Assembly: GCF_902498195.1 (NCBI RefSeq)
Contig: NZ_CABVIY010000002.1
Location: 930,001-994,000 of the forward strand
DNA from: Pseudomonas fluorescens
GTDB lineage: Bacteria > Pseudomonadota > Gammaproteobacteria > Pseudomonadales > Pseudomonadaceae
Reading direction: 5' to 3'
Length of the DNA stretch: 64,000 nt
Notes under the pieces: model-generated
Seen by the model: the letters and a program-made list of their open reading frames with translations, nothing else
The model's database searches: none
Told to the model about the DNA's origin: nothing
Program-made: the position numbers and the translations under genes
Shown here: piece by piece, positions 1-7,301 of the stretch
Layout: every line of letters begins with the position of its first letter
Numbering within the stretch: position 1 is the first letter of the stretch

Positions 1-1
1 A

Positions 2-520
2 CGGGTGTTGCCGGTACGGCGCTGGAACCTGTTCGATCCGCAGGTCGTGGGCTGGTTGTCCCGCAGCGGTTTGCCGGAAAACTTCGTCGACGACTTACTC
101 GACCTGCGCCGCACCATCGAACCGATGGCCGTGCGCTGGGCCTGTGAGCGCGCAACCGTCCCGCAGGTGGAAGCTATCCTGCTGGCCTATAACGCCCTGG
201 AGCGGGCAGTGGACAGTGGGGTCGATTACAACCGTGCCGACCAGTTTTTCCACGAGTGCATTCTGGCGGCCAGCCACAATCAATTTATCGAACAGATGAT
301 CCCGGCCCTCGGCGCCTTGCTGGCGGTGTGTTTCGAGGTATCCGCTGCCGACCCGGCCGAACTGCGTCGCACCTTGCCGATTCACAAGGACATGGCCGAC
401 GCCATCGCCGCCCGCGATGCCGCGCGGGGTGTCTGGGCCTGCATGACCCTGATTGACAACGCCGACCTGGCCATCAAGCGCTACTACCCGCAGGTCATGG
501 CCGATAAAAAAGTGAGCTAG
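2..520 (+). CDS. GntR-family (FadR subgroup) regulator, FCD domain, 5' truncated
   Basis: The gene enters from the left edge, so the N-terminal winged helix is missing; about 172 C-terminal residues remain. The text begins with a linker (WNLFDPQVVGWL) of the kind that joins the DNA-binding and FCD effector domains in DgoR-type galactonate regulators, then an all-helical FCD domain with a DLLDLRRTIEP entry helix and the His-containing segments FHECI and LPIHKDM expected to bind metal or a carboxylic-acid ligand. It is followed on the same strand by lactonase, sugar dehydrogenase and AraFGH genes, so it probably senses a sugar acid such as galactonate or its dehydrated product. Inference: it controls this operon and, via a shared promoter, dgoKAD. 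The ligand is not proven by sequence. Confidence 0.88.
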   Translation, partial: RVLPVRRWNLFDPQVVGWLSRSGLPENFVDDLLDLRRTIEPMAVRWACERATVPQVEAILLAYNALERAVDSGVDYNRADQFFHECILAASHNQFIEQMIPALGALLAVCFEVSAADPAELRRTLPIHKDMADAIAARDAARGVWACMTLIDNADLAIKRYYPQVMADKKVS

Positions 521-534
521 CACGATGAGCCCCT

Positions 535-624
535 TGTGGGAGCGAGCCTGCTCGCGAATGCGGTGTATCAGATAGCAGAGAAGTTGAATCCAGCGACGCC
601 TTCGCGAGCAAGCCCGCTCCCACA
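535..624. repeat. REP-like inverted repeat pair
   Basis: Two head-to-head copies of the GGAGCG(G/A)GC(T/C)TGCTCGCGA core flank a roughly 40-nt variable loop between the regulator and the lactonase gene. The left copy is the GAGCC variant and the right copy the GGGCTT variant. It may act as a terminator or mRNA stabiliser. Confidence 0.85.
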
Positions 625-648
625 TAAAAACTAATCGATTCAAATGAA

Positions 649-659
649 AACAATAAGAA
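649..659 (+). promoter_or_regulatory. Overlapping AANAANAA (Hfq/Crc-type) motifs before the SMP-30 gene
   Basis: AACAATAAGAA contains two overlapping matches to AANAANAA, ending four bases before the AGGAGG ribosome binding site (664-669 region) of the lactonase gene. In pseudomonads such A-rich motifs near the start of catabolic mRNAs are bound by Hfq with Crc to repress translation in the presence of preferred carbon sources. The match is seen in sequence; binding is inferred. Confidence 0.55.
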
Positions 660-672
660 AGCAGGAGGTTTC

Positions 673-1548
673 ATGGAGTGGACCGCAGTCACCGAACACC
701 GGGCCCTGCTCGGCGAAGGCCCGTTCTGGGATGCGCCAACCCAGGCGCTGTATTGGGTGGACATCGCCGGCAAGCAAGCGCTGCGGCTGATCGGCGCCAA
801 TGTGCAGATCTGGCAAATGCCGGAGCACGTGTCGGCCTTCATCCCCTGCACCGGCGGCGATGCGCTGGTGACCTTGAGCAGTGGCGTCTATCGCCTCGAC
901 CTGGATTCACCCGGCCTCGACCCGCGCCTGACATTGTTTTGCGTTGCCGACCCGCAACCGGGCAATCGCGCCAATGAAGCGCGTTGCGATGCCCACGGCC
1001 GGCTCTGGCTCGGCACCATGCAAAACAACATCGGTGAGAACGGTGAAGACCTGCCGATCGAGCGGCGCTCCGGCGGCTTGTTCCGTATTGATCGCGACGC
1101 CCGGGTGACGCCGTTGCTGCGTGGTCTGGGCATTCCCAATACGTTGCTGTGGAGCGATGACGCCACCGCCGTGTATTTCGGCGACAGCCTCGATGGCACG
1201 CTGTATCGGCATTTCATCCGCACTGACGGCAGTCTTGAACCGGCGCAGCCCTGGTTTGGCCCGCATGGGCGCGGGGGGCCGGACGGTTCGGCGATGGATG
1301 CCGAAGGGTTTATCTGGAATGCCCGTTGGGATGGCCGTTGCTTGCTCAGGCTGGCCCCGGACGGTCAGGTGGACCGGGTGATCGAACTGCCCGTCAGCCG
1401 TCCGACCAGTTGTGTGTTCGGCGATGCCGATCTTAAAACCCTGTACATCACCAGTGCGGCAAGTCCGCTTGGCCATCCGCTGGATGGAGCGGTGCTGGCC
1501 CTTCGTGTCGATGTGCCCGGAAAACTCTGTAGTCGATTTTCCGGGTAA
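673..1548 (+). CDS. SMP-30/gluconolactonase/LRE family sugar lactonase
   Basis: A 291-residue cytoplasmic six-bladed beta-propeller hydrolase of the SMP-30/regucalcin family, expected to open the 1,5- or 1,4-lactone made by a sugar 1-dehydrogenase. Metal-ligand segments are recognisable: the early Glu in LLGEGPFWD, the NEARCDAHGRLWLGTM segment, the Asn in GIPNTLLWSDD and the Asp in GPDGSAMDAEG. The start is fixed by a strong GCAGGAGG site seven bases upstream of ATG. It sits between the FCD regulator and the dehydrogenase/AraFGH operon, so galactonolactone or arabinonolactone is the likely substrate. The family also hydrolyses gluconolactone, so specificity is inferred from context only. Confidence 0.9.
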   Translation: MEWTAVTEHRALLGEGPFWDAPTQALYWVDIAGKQALRLIGANVQIWQMPEHVSAFIPCTGGDALVTLSSGVYRLDLDSPGLDPRLTLFCVADPQPGNRANEARCDAHGRLWLGTMQNNIGENGEDLPIERRSGGLFRIDRDARVTPLLRGLGIPNTLLWSDDATAVYFGDSLDGTLYRHFIRTDGSLEPAQPWFGPHGRGGPDGSAMDAEGFIWNARWDGRCLLRLAPDGQVDRVIELPVSRPTSCVFGDADLKTLYITSAASPLGHPLDGAVLALRVDVPGKLCSRFSG

Positions 1549-1612
1549 ATCCCTAAATATGGGATGCAAAATTATATATTGAGATTAATCGGTCGCCGGG
1601 TTTATAGTCGGC
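1548..1612 (+). promoter_or_regulatory. Promoter A of the sugar dehydrogenase-araFGH operon, homologous to the dgoKAD promoter
   Basis: A sigma-70-like promoter with -35 TTGAGA at 1579-1584 and -10 TATAGT at 1603-1608 (18-nt spacer). It aligns without gaps over 65 bp to 13797-13861 upstream of dgoK, including the identical blocks AATCCC, TTATATATTGAGATT and TTTATAGTC. Upstream of -35 there is an inverted repeat ATCCC-N8-GGGAT (1549-1553/1562-1566 region), a possible operator. It begins immediately downstream of the lactonase stop, so dehydrogenase and transporter are probably a separate transcription unit. Confidence 0.75.
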
Positions 1613-1651
1613 ACCATCGTTCCACGCTCAGTAACACGCACTCACACTTAA

Positions 1652-1659
1652 AAAAACAA
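1652..1659 (+). promoter_or_regulatory. AANAANAA motif in operon leader
   Basis: AAAAACAA, within a longer A-run, lies just before the AGGTGAAG site of the leader ORF at 1673. It is a candidate Hfq/Crc catabolite-repression site; the homologous leader at dgoK has a G in the run and does not match the motif exactly. Confidence 0.4.
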
Positions 1660-1672
1660 AACAGGTGAAGTG

Positions 1673-1837
1673 ATGCAGCGATATTTCCCCGCACTCCTTT
1701 GTGGAGTCAGCGTTTCAGACCGTCCCGGTGCTGAAACGTTTTCGCGCCTGCCTGATTTTCCGACGCTTTTGGACCGGACATCGATGGATGCCCGGTTTTC
1801 GACGTGCTTACGATCAGGAGCCTTGTGCCATGGCTGA
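1673..1837 (+). CDS. Orphan 54-residue leader ORF overlapping the dehydrogenase start
   Basis: The leader shared with dgoK (ACAGGTGAAG then ATG) opens here onto a 54-codon frame unrelated to DgoK. It ends with TGA at 1835-1837, overlapping the dehydrogenase ATG at 1830 by eight bases, a geometry that would allow translational coupling. An 8-bp inverted repeat (CGTTTCAG 1711-1718, CTGAAACG 1731-1738) lies inside it. Codon use is poor for Pseudomonas (CGA and TTA codons), so it may be a leader peptide, or merely what followed the promoter after a duplication or deletion. I do not recognise the peptide. Confidence 0.35.
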   Translation: MQRYFPALLCGVSVSDRPGAETFSRLPDFPTLLDRTSMDARFSTCLRSGALCHG

Positions 1838-2648
1838 GCCTCTCTCGCTGCCAGCGATGCCCGAGCCGCCCCAGGGCGAGCGCCTGAAAGACAAGGTCGT
1901 GCTGTTGACCGGTGCTGCCCAGGGGATTGGCGAGGCGATTGTCGCGGCGTTCGCCGCTCAGCAAGCCAGGCTGGTCATCAGCGACGTCCAGGCTGAAAAA
2001 GTCGAAACAGTCGCCGCGCACTGGCGCGCGAAAGGGGCTGATGTCGTCGCGATCAAGGCGGACGTCTCCCGCCAGCAAGATCTGCACGCCATGACCCGGT
2101 TGGCCGTCGAACGCCACGGGCGCATCGACGTGCTGGTCAACTGCGCCGGGGTCAACGTGTTCCGCGATCCGCTGGAAATGACCGAGGACGACTGGCATCG
2201 CTGCTTCGCCATCGACCTCGACGGCGCCTGGTATGGCTGCAAGGCGGTGTTGCCGCAAATGATCGAGCAGGGCATCGGCAGCATCATCAACATTGCCTCG
2301 ACCCATTCAACCCACATCATTCCCGGCTGCTTCCCGTACCCGGTGGCCAAGCACGGGTTGCTCGGCCTGACTCGCGCCCTGGGCATCGAATATGCGCCCA
2401 AGGGCATTCGCGTCAACGCCATCGCGCCGGGCTATATCGAAACCCAACTGAACGTCGACTACTGGAACGGTTTTGCCGATCCCCACGCCGAGCGTCAGCG
2501 GGCCTTTGACCTGCATCCGCCACGCCGCATCGGTCAGCCCATTGAAGTGGCGATGACGGCGGTGTTCCTGGCCAGTGATGAAGCGCCGTTCATCAACGCT
2601 TCGTGTATCACCCTCGATGGCGGGCGTTCGGTGATGTACCACGACTGA
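1830..2648 (+). CDS. SDR-family sugar 1-dehydrogenase (galactose/arabinose type)
   Basis: A 272-residue short-chain dehydrogenase. The Rossmann motif TGAAQGIGEA lies near residue 30, NCAGVN near 105, the catalytic Ser in NIASTHS and the catalytic pair in YPVAK near 170, and a C-terminal GG segment (LDGGRSVMY). I place the start at ATG 1830, preceded by CAGGAG at nine bases; the frame is open back to 1701 but without a ribosome site. Lying between a lactonase gene and araFGH, it most likely oxidises D-galactose and/or L-arabinose to the lactone with NAD(P)+. Specificity among sugars cannot be read from the sequence. Confidence 0.87.
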   Translation: MAEPLSLPAMPEPPQGERLKDKVVLLTGAAQGIGEAIVAAFAAQQARLVISDVQAEKVETVAAHWRAKGADVVAIKADVSRQQDLHAMTRLAVERHGRIDVLVNCAGVNVFRDPLEMTEDDWHRCFAIDLDGAWYGCKAVLPQMIEQGIGSIINIASTHSTHIIPGCFPYPVAKHGLLGLTRALGIEYAPKGIRVNAIAPGYIETQLNVDYWNGFADPHAERQRAFDLHPPRRIGQPIEVAMTAVFLASDEAPFINASCITLDGGRSVMYHD

Positions 2649-2769
2649 ATGACCGTGATGACAGGCGCATTACCACGCCTGAAATCCAATCATCATACGA
2701 TATGACTATTGGTAGCACTGTTTCACCGACCATGGATTTTCCAGAAGAACGCTTTCAAAGAATGCTCAC

Positions 2770-2780
2770 AAAAATAACAA
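2770..2780 (+). promoter_or_regulatory. Overlapping AANAANAA motifs abutting the araF ribosome site
   Basis: AAAAATAACAA contains two overlapping AANAANAA matches that run directly into the AAGGAG ribosome binding site of araF. This is a good candidate for Hfq/Crc catabolite repression of the sugar importer. The motif is seen; function is inferred from the known Pseudomonas mechanism. Confidence 0.55.
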
Positions 2781-2791
2781 GGAGACACCTT

Positions 2792-3796
2792 ATGAATCGT
2801 CGTCATGCCATCCGTTCCCTGTGCTGTGCCGCTCTGGCGGTCGGCGCGGTCAGCCTGAGCAGCACGCTGCTGGCGGCCGAGGAAGTGAAAATCGGTTTCC
2901 TGGTCAAGCAAGCGGAAGAGCCCTGGTTCCAGACCGAATGGGCGTTCGCTGAAAAAGCCGGCAAGGAGAAGGGCTTCACCCTGATCAAGATCGCCGTGCC
3001 TGATGGCGAGAAAACCCTTTCGGCCATCGACAGCCTGGCGGCCAACGGCGCCAAGGGCTTCGTGATCTGCCCGCCGGACGTGTCGCTCGGCCCGGCAATC
3101 ATGGCCAAGGCCAAGCTCAACGGCCTGAAGGTGATTGCCGTCGATGACCGCTTTGTCGACGCCAGCGGCAAGTTCATGGAAGACGTGCCGTACCTGGGCA
3201 TGGCCGCTTTCGAAGTCGGCCAGAAGCAGGGCAGCGCCATGGCTGCCGAAGCGAAGAAACGCGGCTGGGACTGGAAAGACACCTATGCGGTGATCAACAC
3301 CTACAACGAGCTCGACACCGGCAAGAAACGCACCGACGGTTCGGTCAAGGCACTGGAAGACGCCGGCATGCCGAAGGAGCACATCCTGTTCTCGGCCCTG
3401 AAAACCCTCGATGTACCGGGCAGCATGGACGCCACCAACTCGGCGCTGGTGAAACTGCCGGGCGCGGCGAAAAACCTGATCATCGGCGGCATGAACGACA
3501 ACACCGTGCTGGGCGGCGTGCGCGCCACCGAGAGCGCCGGTTTCGCCGCAGCGAACGTGATCGGCATCGGCATCAATGGCACCGACGCCATTGGCGAACT
3601 GAAAAAGCCCAATAGCGGCTTCTATGGTTCGATGCTGCCAAGCCCGCACATCGAGGGCTACAACACCGCCAGCATGATGTACGAGTGGGTCACCACCGGC
3701 AAAGAACCGGCGAAGTACACGGCGATGGACGACGTGACCCTGATTACCCGCGACAACTTCAAGCAGGAACTGGAAAAGATCGGCCTGTGGAACTGA
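2792..3796 (+). CDS. araF: Periplasmic arabinose/galactose-type sugar-binding protein AraF
   Basis: A 334-residue periplasmic binding protein. The signal peptide has an RR-containing start, a hydrophobic core and a cleavage site near STLLA/AEE around residue 28. The mature protein follows E. coli AraF closely: VKIGFLVKQAEEPWFQTEW, VPDGEKTLSAIDSLAANGAKGF, GGMNDNTVLGGVRATE and LITRDNFKQELEKIGL are all family segments. It delivers sugar to AraGH. Start chosen at ATG 2792 with AAGGAG eight bases upstream; the frame is open further upstream but has no ribosome site. A strong hairpin follows the stop codon. In pseudomonads AraF-type proteins may bind galactose as well as arabinose. Confidence 0.95.
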   Translation: MNRRHAIRSLCCAALAVGAVSLSSTLLAAEEVKIGFLVKQAEEPWFQTEWAFAEKAGKEKGFTLIKIAVPDGEKTLSAIDSLAANGAKGFVICPPDVSLGPAIMAKAKLNGLKVIAVDDRFVDASGKFMEDVPYLGMAAFEVGQKQGSAMAAEAKKRGWDWKDTYAVINTYNELDTGKKRTDGSVKALEDAGMPKEHILFSALKTLDVPGSMDATNSALVKLPGAAKNLIIGGMNDNTVLGGVRATESAGFAAANVIGIGINGTDAIGELKKPNSGFYGSMLPSPHIEGYNTASMMYEWVTTGKEPAKYTAMDDVTLITRDNFKQELEKIGLWN

Positions 3797-3814
3797 CGGC
3801 CGGTTGATTTCATC

Positions 3815-3838
3815 GGCGGCGCCGGCAACGGCGCCGCC
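3815..3838 (+). promoter_or_regulatory. GC-rich 10-bp hairpin with GCAA loop between araF and araG
   Basis: GGCGGCGCCG (3815-3824) and CGGCGCCGCC (3829-3838) form a perfect stem closed by a GNRA-type GCAA loop. It is not followed by a T-run, so it is more likely an RNA stabiliser or partial attenuator raising araF mRNA over araGH than a full terminator. Confidence 0.7.
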
Positions 3839-3860
3839 TGATCTGTGTGATGAGGTGGTT

Positions 3861-5408
3861 ATGGCGCAAACACAAGTACAACAACAGTCTTTCAGTGGCA
3901 GCGGCAGCTTGCGTTTCAACGGGATCGGCAAGACTTTTCCCGGGGTGAAGGCGCTGGACAACATCAACTTCGTCGCTCATCCGGGGCAGGTGCATGCCTT
4001 GATGGGCGAGAACGGCGCCGGCAAGTCGACCTTGCTCAAAATCCTGGGTGGCGCCTACACCCCGAGCAGCGGCGACCTGCAAATCGGCGAGCACAGGCAG
4101 GTCTTCAAATCCACCGCCGACAGCATCGGCAGCGGCGTCGCCGTGATCCATCAGGAGCTGCACCTGGTGCCGGAAATGACCGTGGCGGAGAACCTGTTCC
4201 TCGGTCATCTGCCCGCCAGTTTCGGCCTGATTAACCGCCGTGCCTTGCGTCAGCAGGCGCTGGCCTGCCTCAAGGGGCTGGCCGACGAAATCGACCCGCA
4301 GGAGAAAGTCGGGCGCCTGTCCCTCGGCCAGCGACAACTGGTGGAGATTGCCAAGGCCCTGTCCCGTGGCGCGCATGTGATTGCGTTTGACGAACCCACC
4401 AGCAGCCTCTCGGCACGAGAAATCGACCGCTTGATGGCGATCATCGGGCGGCTGCGCGACGAGGGCAAAGTGGTGCTGTACGTCTCCCATCGCATGGAAG
4501 AAGTGTTCCGCATCTGCAACGCTGTGACCGTGTTCAAGGACGGCCGCTACGTACGCACCTTCGAGGACATGAGCGAGCTGACCCACGATCAACTGGTCAC
4601 CTGCATGGTCGGCCGCGACATCCAGGACATCTACGACTATCGGCCACGCCAGCGCGGCGCGGTGGCGTTGAAAGTCGACGGGCTGCTCGGCCCTGGCCTG
4701 CGCGAGCCGGTGAGTTTCGAAGCGCACAAAGGCGAGATCCTCGGGCTGTTCGGCCTGGTCGGTGCCGGGCGCACGGAGCTGTTCCGCCTGCTCAGCGGCC
4801 TGGAACGCCACAGCGCCGGGCGCCTTGAGCTGCGCGGTCACGAGCTGAAACTGCGCTCGCCCCGCGATGCCATCGACGCCGGCATTCTGCTGTGTCCGGA
4901 GGATCGCAAGAAGGAAGGCATCATTCCGCTGGGCAGCGTCGCCGAGAACATCAACATCAGCGCCCGTGGTGCCCATTCCGCGTTCGGTTGCCTGATACGG
5001 GGCGTGTGGGAGAAGGGCAACGCCGACAAGCAGATCAAGGCGCTGAAAGTGAAGACGCCCCACGCCGGGCAACCGATCAAGTTCCTGTCCGGCGGCAATC
5101 AGCAGAAGGCGATTCTCGGTCGCTGGCTGTCGATGCCGATGAAAGTCCTGCTGCTCGACGAACCCACGCGCGGCATTGATATCGGCGCCAAGGCCGAGAT
5201 CTACCAGATCATCCACAACCTGGCCGCCAGCGGCATCGCGGTGATCGTGGTGTCCAGCGACCTGATGGAAGTGATGGGCATTTCCGACCGCATCCTGGTG
5301 CTGTGCGAAGGCGCGATGCGTGGCGAACTGAGCCGCGAACAGGCCAATGAATCCAACTTGCTGCAACTGGCTTTGCCGCGCCAACGCGCTGACGGCGTGG
5401 CGAACTGA
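3861..5408 (+). CDS. araG: Sugar ABC transporter ATP-binding protein AraG
   Basis: A 515-residue double-ABC ATPase of the carbohydrate CUT2 class. The first cassette has GENGAGKST (Walker A, about residue 50), LSLGQRQ (signature) and VIAFDEPTSS (Walker B). The second has the usual degenerate Walker A region (GLVGAGRTE), a CPEDRKKEGI segment, LSGGNQQKA and VLLLDEPTRGID. It tracks E. coli AraG throughout, including GIGKTFPGVKAL. It powers import with AraF and AraH. I choose ATG 3861 (GAGGTGG upstream), which gives an AraG-like N-terminus, rather than an in-frame upstream start. The gene is separated from araH by a few bases, implying translational coupling. Confidence 0.95.
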   Translation: MAQTQVQQQSFSGSGSLRFNGIGKTFPGVKALDNINFVAHPGQVHALMGENGAGKSTLLKILGGAYTPSSGDLQIGEHRQVFKSTADSIGSGVAVIHQELHLVPEMTVAENLFLGHLPASFGLINRRALRQQALACLKGLADEIDPQEKVGRLSLGQRQLVEIAKALSRGAHVIAFDEPTSSLSAREIDRLMAIIGRLRDEGKVVLYVSHRMEEVFRICNAVTVFKDGRYVRTFEDMSELTHDQLVTCMVGRDIQDIYDYRPRQRGAVALKVDGLLGPGLREPVSFEAHKGEILGLFGLVGAGRTELFRLLSGLERHSAGRLELRGHELKLRSPRDAIDAGILLCPEDRKKEGIIPLGSVAENINISARGAHSAFGCLIRGVWEKGNADKQIKALKVKTPHAGQPIKFLSGGNQQKAILGRWLSMPMKVLLLDEPTRGIDIGAKAEIYQIIHNLAASGIAVIVVSSDLMEVMGISDRILVLCEGAMRGELSREQANESNLLQLALPRQRADGVAN

Positions 5409-5417
5409 GAGGTGACT

Positions 5418-6389
5418 ATGATGACAACCCAAAACGAAACCCTGCCAACCCAGCGCAAGCCCCTGGACCTGCGACGCTTTCTCGACGACTGGGTGATGCT
5501 GCTCGCGGCCGTCGGCATCTTCGTGCTCTGCACCTTGTTGATCGACAACTTCCTCTCGCCGCTGAACATGCGCGGCCTGGGCCTGGCCATTTCCACCACG
5601 GGTATCGCCGCCTGCACCATGTTGTATTGCCTGGCGTCCGGGCATTTCGACTTGTCGGTGGGCTCGGTGATCGCCTGCGCCGGCGTGGTGGCGGCCGTGG
5701 TGATGCGCGACACCGACAGCGTGTTCCTCGGCGTCAGCGCGGCGCTGGTGATGGGCCTGATTGTCGGGCTGATCAACGGCATCGTGATTGCCAAATTGCG
5801 GGTCAACGCATTGATCACCACCCTGGCGACGATGCAGATCGTGCGCGGCCTGGCGTACATTTTTGCCAACGGCAAAGCGGTGGGCGTGTCCCAGGAATCG
5901 TTCTTCGTGTTCGGCAATGGCCAGTTGTTCGGCGTGCCGGTGCCGATCCTGATCACCATCGTCTGCTTCCTGTTCTTCGGCTGGTTGCTCAACTACACCA
6001 CCTACGGGCGCAACACCATGGCCATCGGCGGCAACCAGGAAGCGGCGTTGCTGGCGGGGGTCAACGTGGACCGGACCAAGATCATCATCTTCGCCGTGCA
6101 CGGGGTGATCGGTGCCTTGGCCGGGGTAATCCTCGCGTCGCGCATGACCTCGGGCCAGCCGATGATCGGCCAGGGGTTCGAGCTGACGGTGATCTCGGCC
6201 TGTGTTCTGGGCGGCGTGTCGCTCAGCGGCGGGATCGGCATGATCCGCCATGTGATCGCCGGGGTGTTGATCCTGGCAATCATCGAGAACGCGATGAACC
6301 TGAAGAACATCGATACGTTTTATCAGTACGTGATTCGCGGTTCGATCCTGTTGCTGGCCGTGGTGATTGACCGACTCAAACAACGCTAA
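5418..6389 (+). CDS. araH: Sugar ABC transporter permease AraH
   Basis: A 323-residue inner-membrane permease of the CUT2 (ribose/arabinose/galactose) class with about eight to ten hydrophobic segments. Family landmarks matching E. coli AraH include MRGLGLAISTTG, CLASGHFDLSVGSVIACAGV, LRVNALITTLATMQIVRGLAYI, GRNTMAIGGNQEAA and RMTSGQPMIGQGFEL. It forms the membrane channel for AraF-delivered sugar. AGAGG lies about seven bases before ATG 5418; an adjacent ATG at 5421 and a GTG at 5412 are alternatives. It ends the operon; a REP pair follows 12 bases later. Confidence 0.94.
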   Translation: MMTTQNETLPTQRKPLDLRRFLDDWVMLLAAVGIFVLCTLLIDNFLSPLNMRGLGLAISTTGIAACTMLYCLASGHFDLSVGSVIACAGVVAAVVMRDTDSVFLGVSAALVMGLIVGLINGIVIAKLRVNALITTLATMQIVRGLAYIFANGKAVGVSQESFFVFGNGQLFGVPVPILITIVCFLFFGWLLNYTTYGRNTMAIGGNQEAALLAGVNVDRTKIIIFAVHGVIGALAGVILASRMTSGQPMIGQGFELTVISACVLGGVSLSGGIGMIRHVIAGVLILAIIENAMNLKNIDTFYQYVIRGSILLLAVVIDRLKQR

Positions 6390-6401
6390 TCCTTGTCCTC
6401 C

Positions 6402-6490
6402 TGTGGGAGCGGGCTTGCTCGCGAAAGCGGAGTTTCAGGCACGCAGAGGTTGGATGTGCCGGCGCCTTCGCGAGCAAGCCCGCTCCCACA
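6402..6490. repeat. REP-like inverted repeat pair
   Basis: Two head-to-head copies of GGAGCGGGCTTGCTCGCGA separated by a variable spacer, immediately downstream of araH. It probably marks the end of the araFGH transcript. Confidence 0.88.
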
Positions 6491-6587
6491 TTGGTCCGCG
6501 TTTTGGTCACTGTCGGGTTCATCCCATCCGTCACTTGCCACTAAATATTTCTTGCCCGCCGCAACCCGTTTCGGTTTCAATTTGTAC

Positions 6588-7301
6588 ATGATTAGACAGG
6601 TACGATTCGATAAGAAAAAACGGGTGGTCGACGAACTCATCCGGCGCATTGAAAGCGGACTCATGGAGGACGGTTTTCACCTGCCGGGCGAGCATCAGTT
6701 GGCTCAAGAATTCAAAGTCAGCCGAGGTACTTTGCGTGAAGCCCTGGCCGAATTGAAACGGCGCAATTACATCGCGACGCAAAGCGGGGTGGGCTCCATC
6801 GTCACGTTCGACGGTGTGGCGCTTGACCAGCGCAGCGGCTGGGCCCAGGCCCTGGCCGACAGCGGCGCGCTGGTCAATACCGAAGTGCTGCGGCTGGAGG
6901 CGGTCACCCGTCCTGACCTGCTGCCGCGTTTCGGCACCGACCAATTCATTACCCTCGACCGTCGCCGCCGTTCCAACGACGGTACGCTGGTTTCCCTCGA
7001 ACGCTCACTGATGCCCGCCACCGGAGGCCTGGAAGGCTTGCCGCGGGTTGGTTTGATCGACAACTCCCTGACCATCACCCTGGCCGCCTATGGCTATATC
7101 GGCGAGCGCGGCGATCAGTGGATCGGCGCCGAACCGCTGAACGCCGCAGACGCCGAACTGCTGGGCCGCCCGGTCGGCACGGTATTCCTCAAGGCCTTGC
7201 GCACCACCTACGACCGGCAAGACCGCTTCATGGAGCAGGTCGAAAGCCTGCTCGATCCTGTGCATTTTCGTATGCACCTGCAATTTGGAACGATGAAATG
7301 A
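6588..7301 (+). CDS. GntR-family regulator with UTRA domain
   Basis: A 237-residue HutC/YegW-type regulator. The N-terminal winged helix-turn-helix covers residues 1-75 (LPGEHQLAQEFKVSRGTLREALAELKRRNYI), followed by a UTRA ligand domain ending DRFMEQVESLLDPVHFRMHL. I place the start at ATG 6588, which gives a normal N-terminus (MIRQVRFDKKKRVVDEL); the ribosome site is weak. Its TGA overlaps the ATG of the next gene (ATGA), so it is translationally coupled to the ADP-ribosylglycohydrolase-family gene and is likely its local repressor, responding to a pathway substrate. This matches YegW beside yegTUV in E. coli. Confidence 0.88.
   Translation: MIRQVRFDKKKRVVDELIRRIESGLMEDGFHLPGEHQLAQEFKVSRGTLREALAELKRRNYIATQSGVGSIVTFDGVALDQRSGWAQALADSGALVNTEVLRLEAVTRPDLLPRFGTDQFITLDRRRRSNDGTLVSLERSLMPATGGLEGLPRVGLIDNSLTITLAAYGYIGERGDQWIGAEPLNAADAELLGRPVGTVFLKALRTTYDRQDRFMEQVESLLDPVHFRMHLQFGTMK

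Noticed and set aside
535..624. Short palindromic repeats spaced tens of bases apart, as CRISPR-like
   Set aside because: They are isolated inverted pairs scattered over the window with no regular array and no cas genes; REP/BIME elements explain them.
1701..1829. Longer N-terminus for the sugar dehydrogenase
   Set aside because: The extra 43 residues are not SDR-like and have no ribosome site; the hairpin and leader ORF occupy this DNA. ATG 1830 fits the family length and has CAGGAG.
3810..6383. Very long open frame antisense to araG and araH
   Set aside because: It is the third-position shadow of GC-rich real genes; the text is His/Gln/Ala/Asp-rich with no family match and no ribosome site, while the plus strand encodes clear AraG and AraH.
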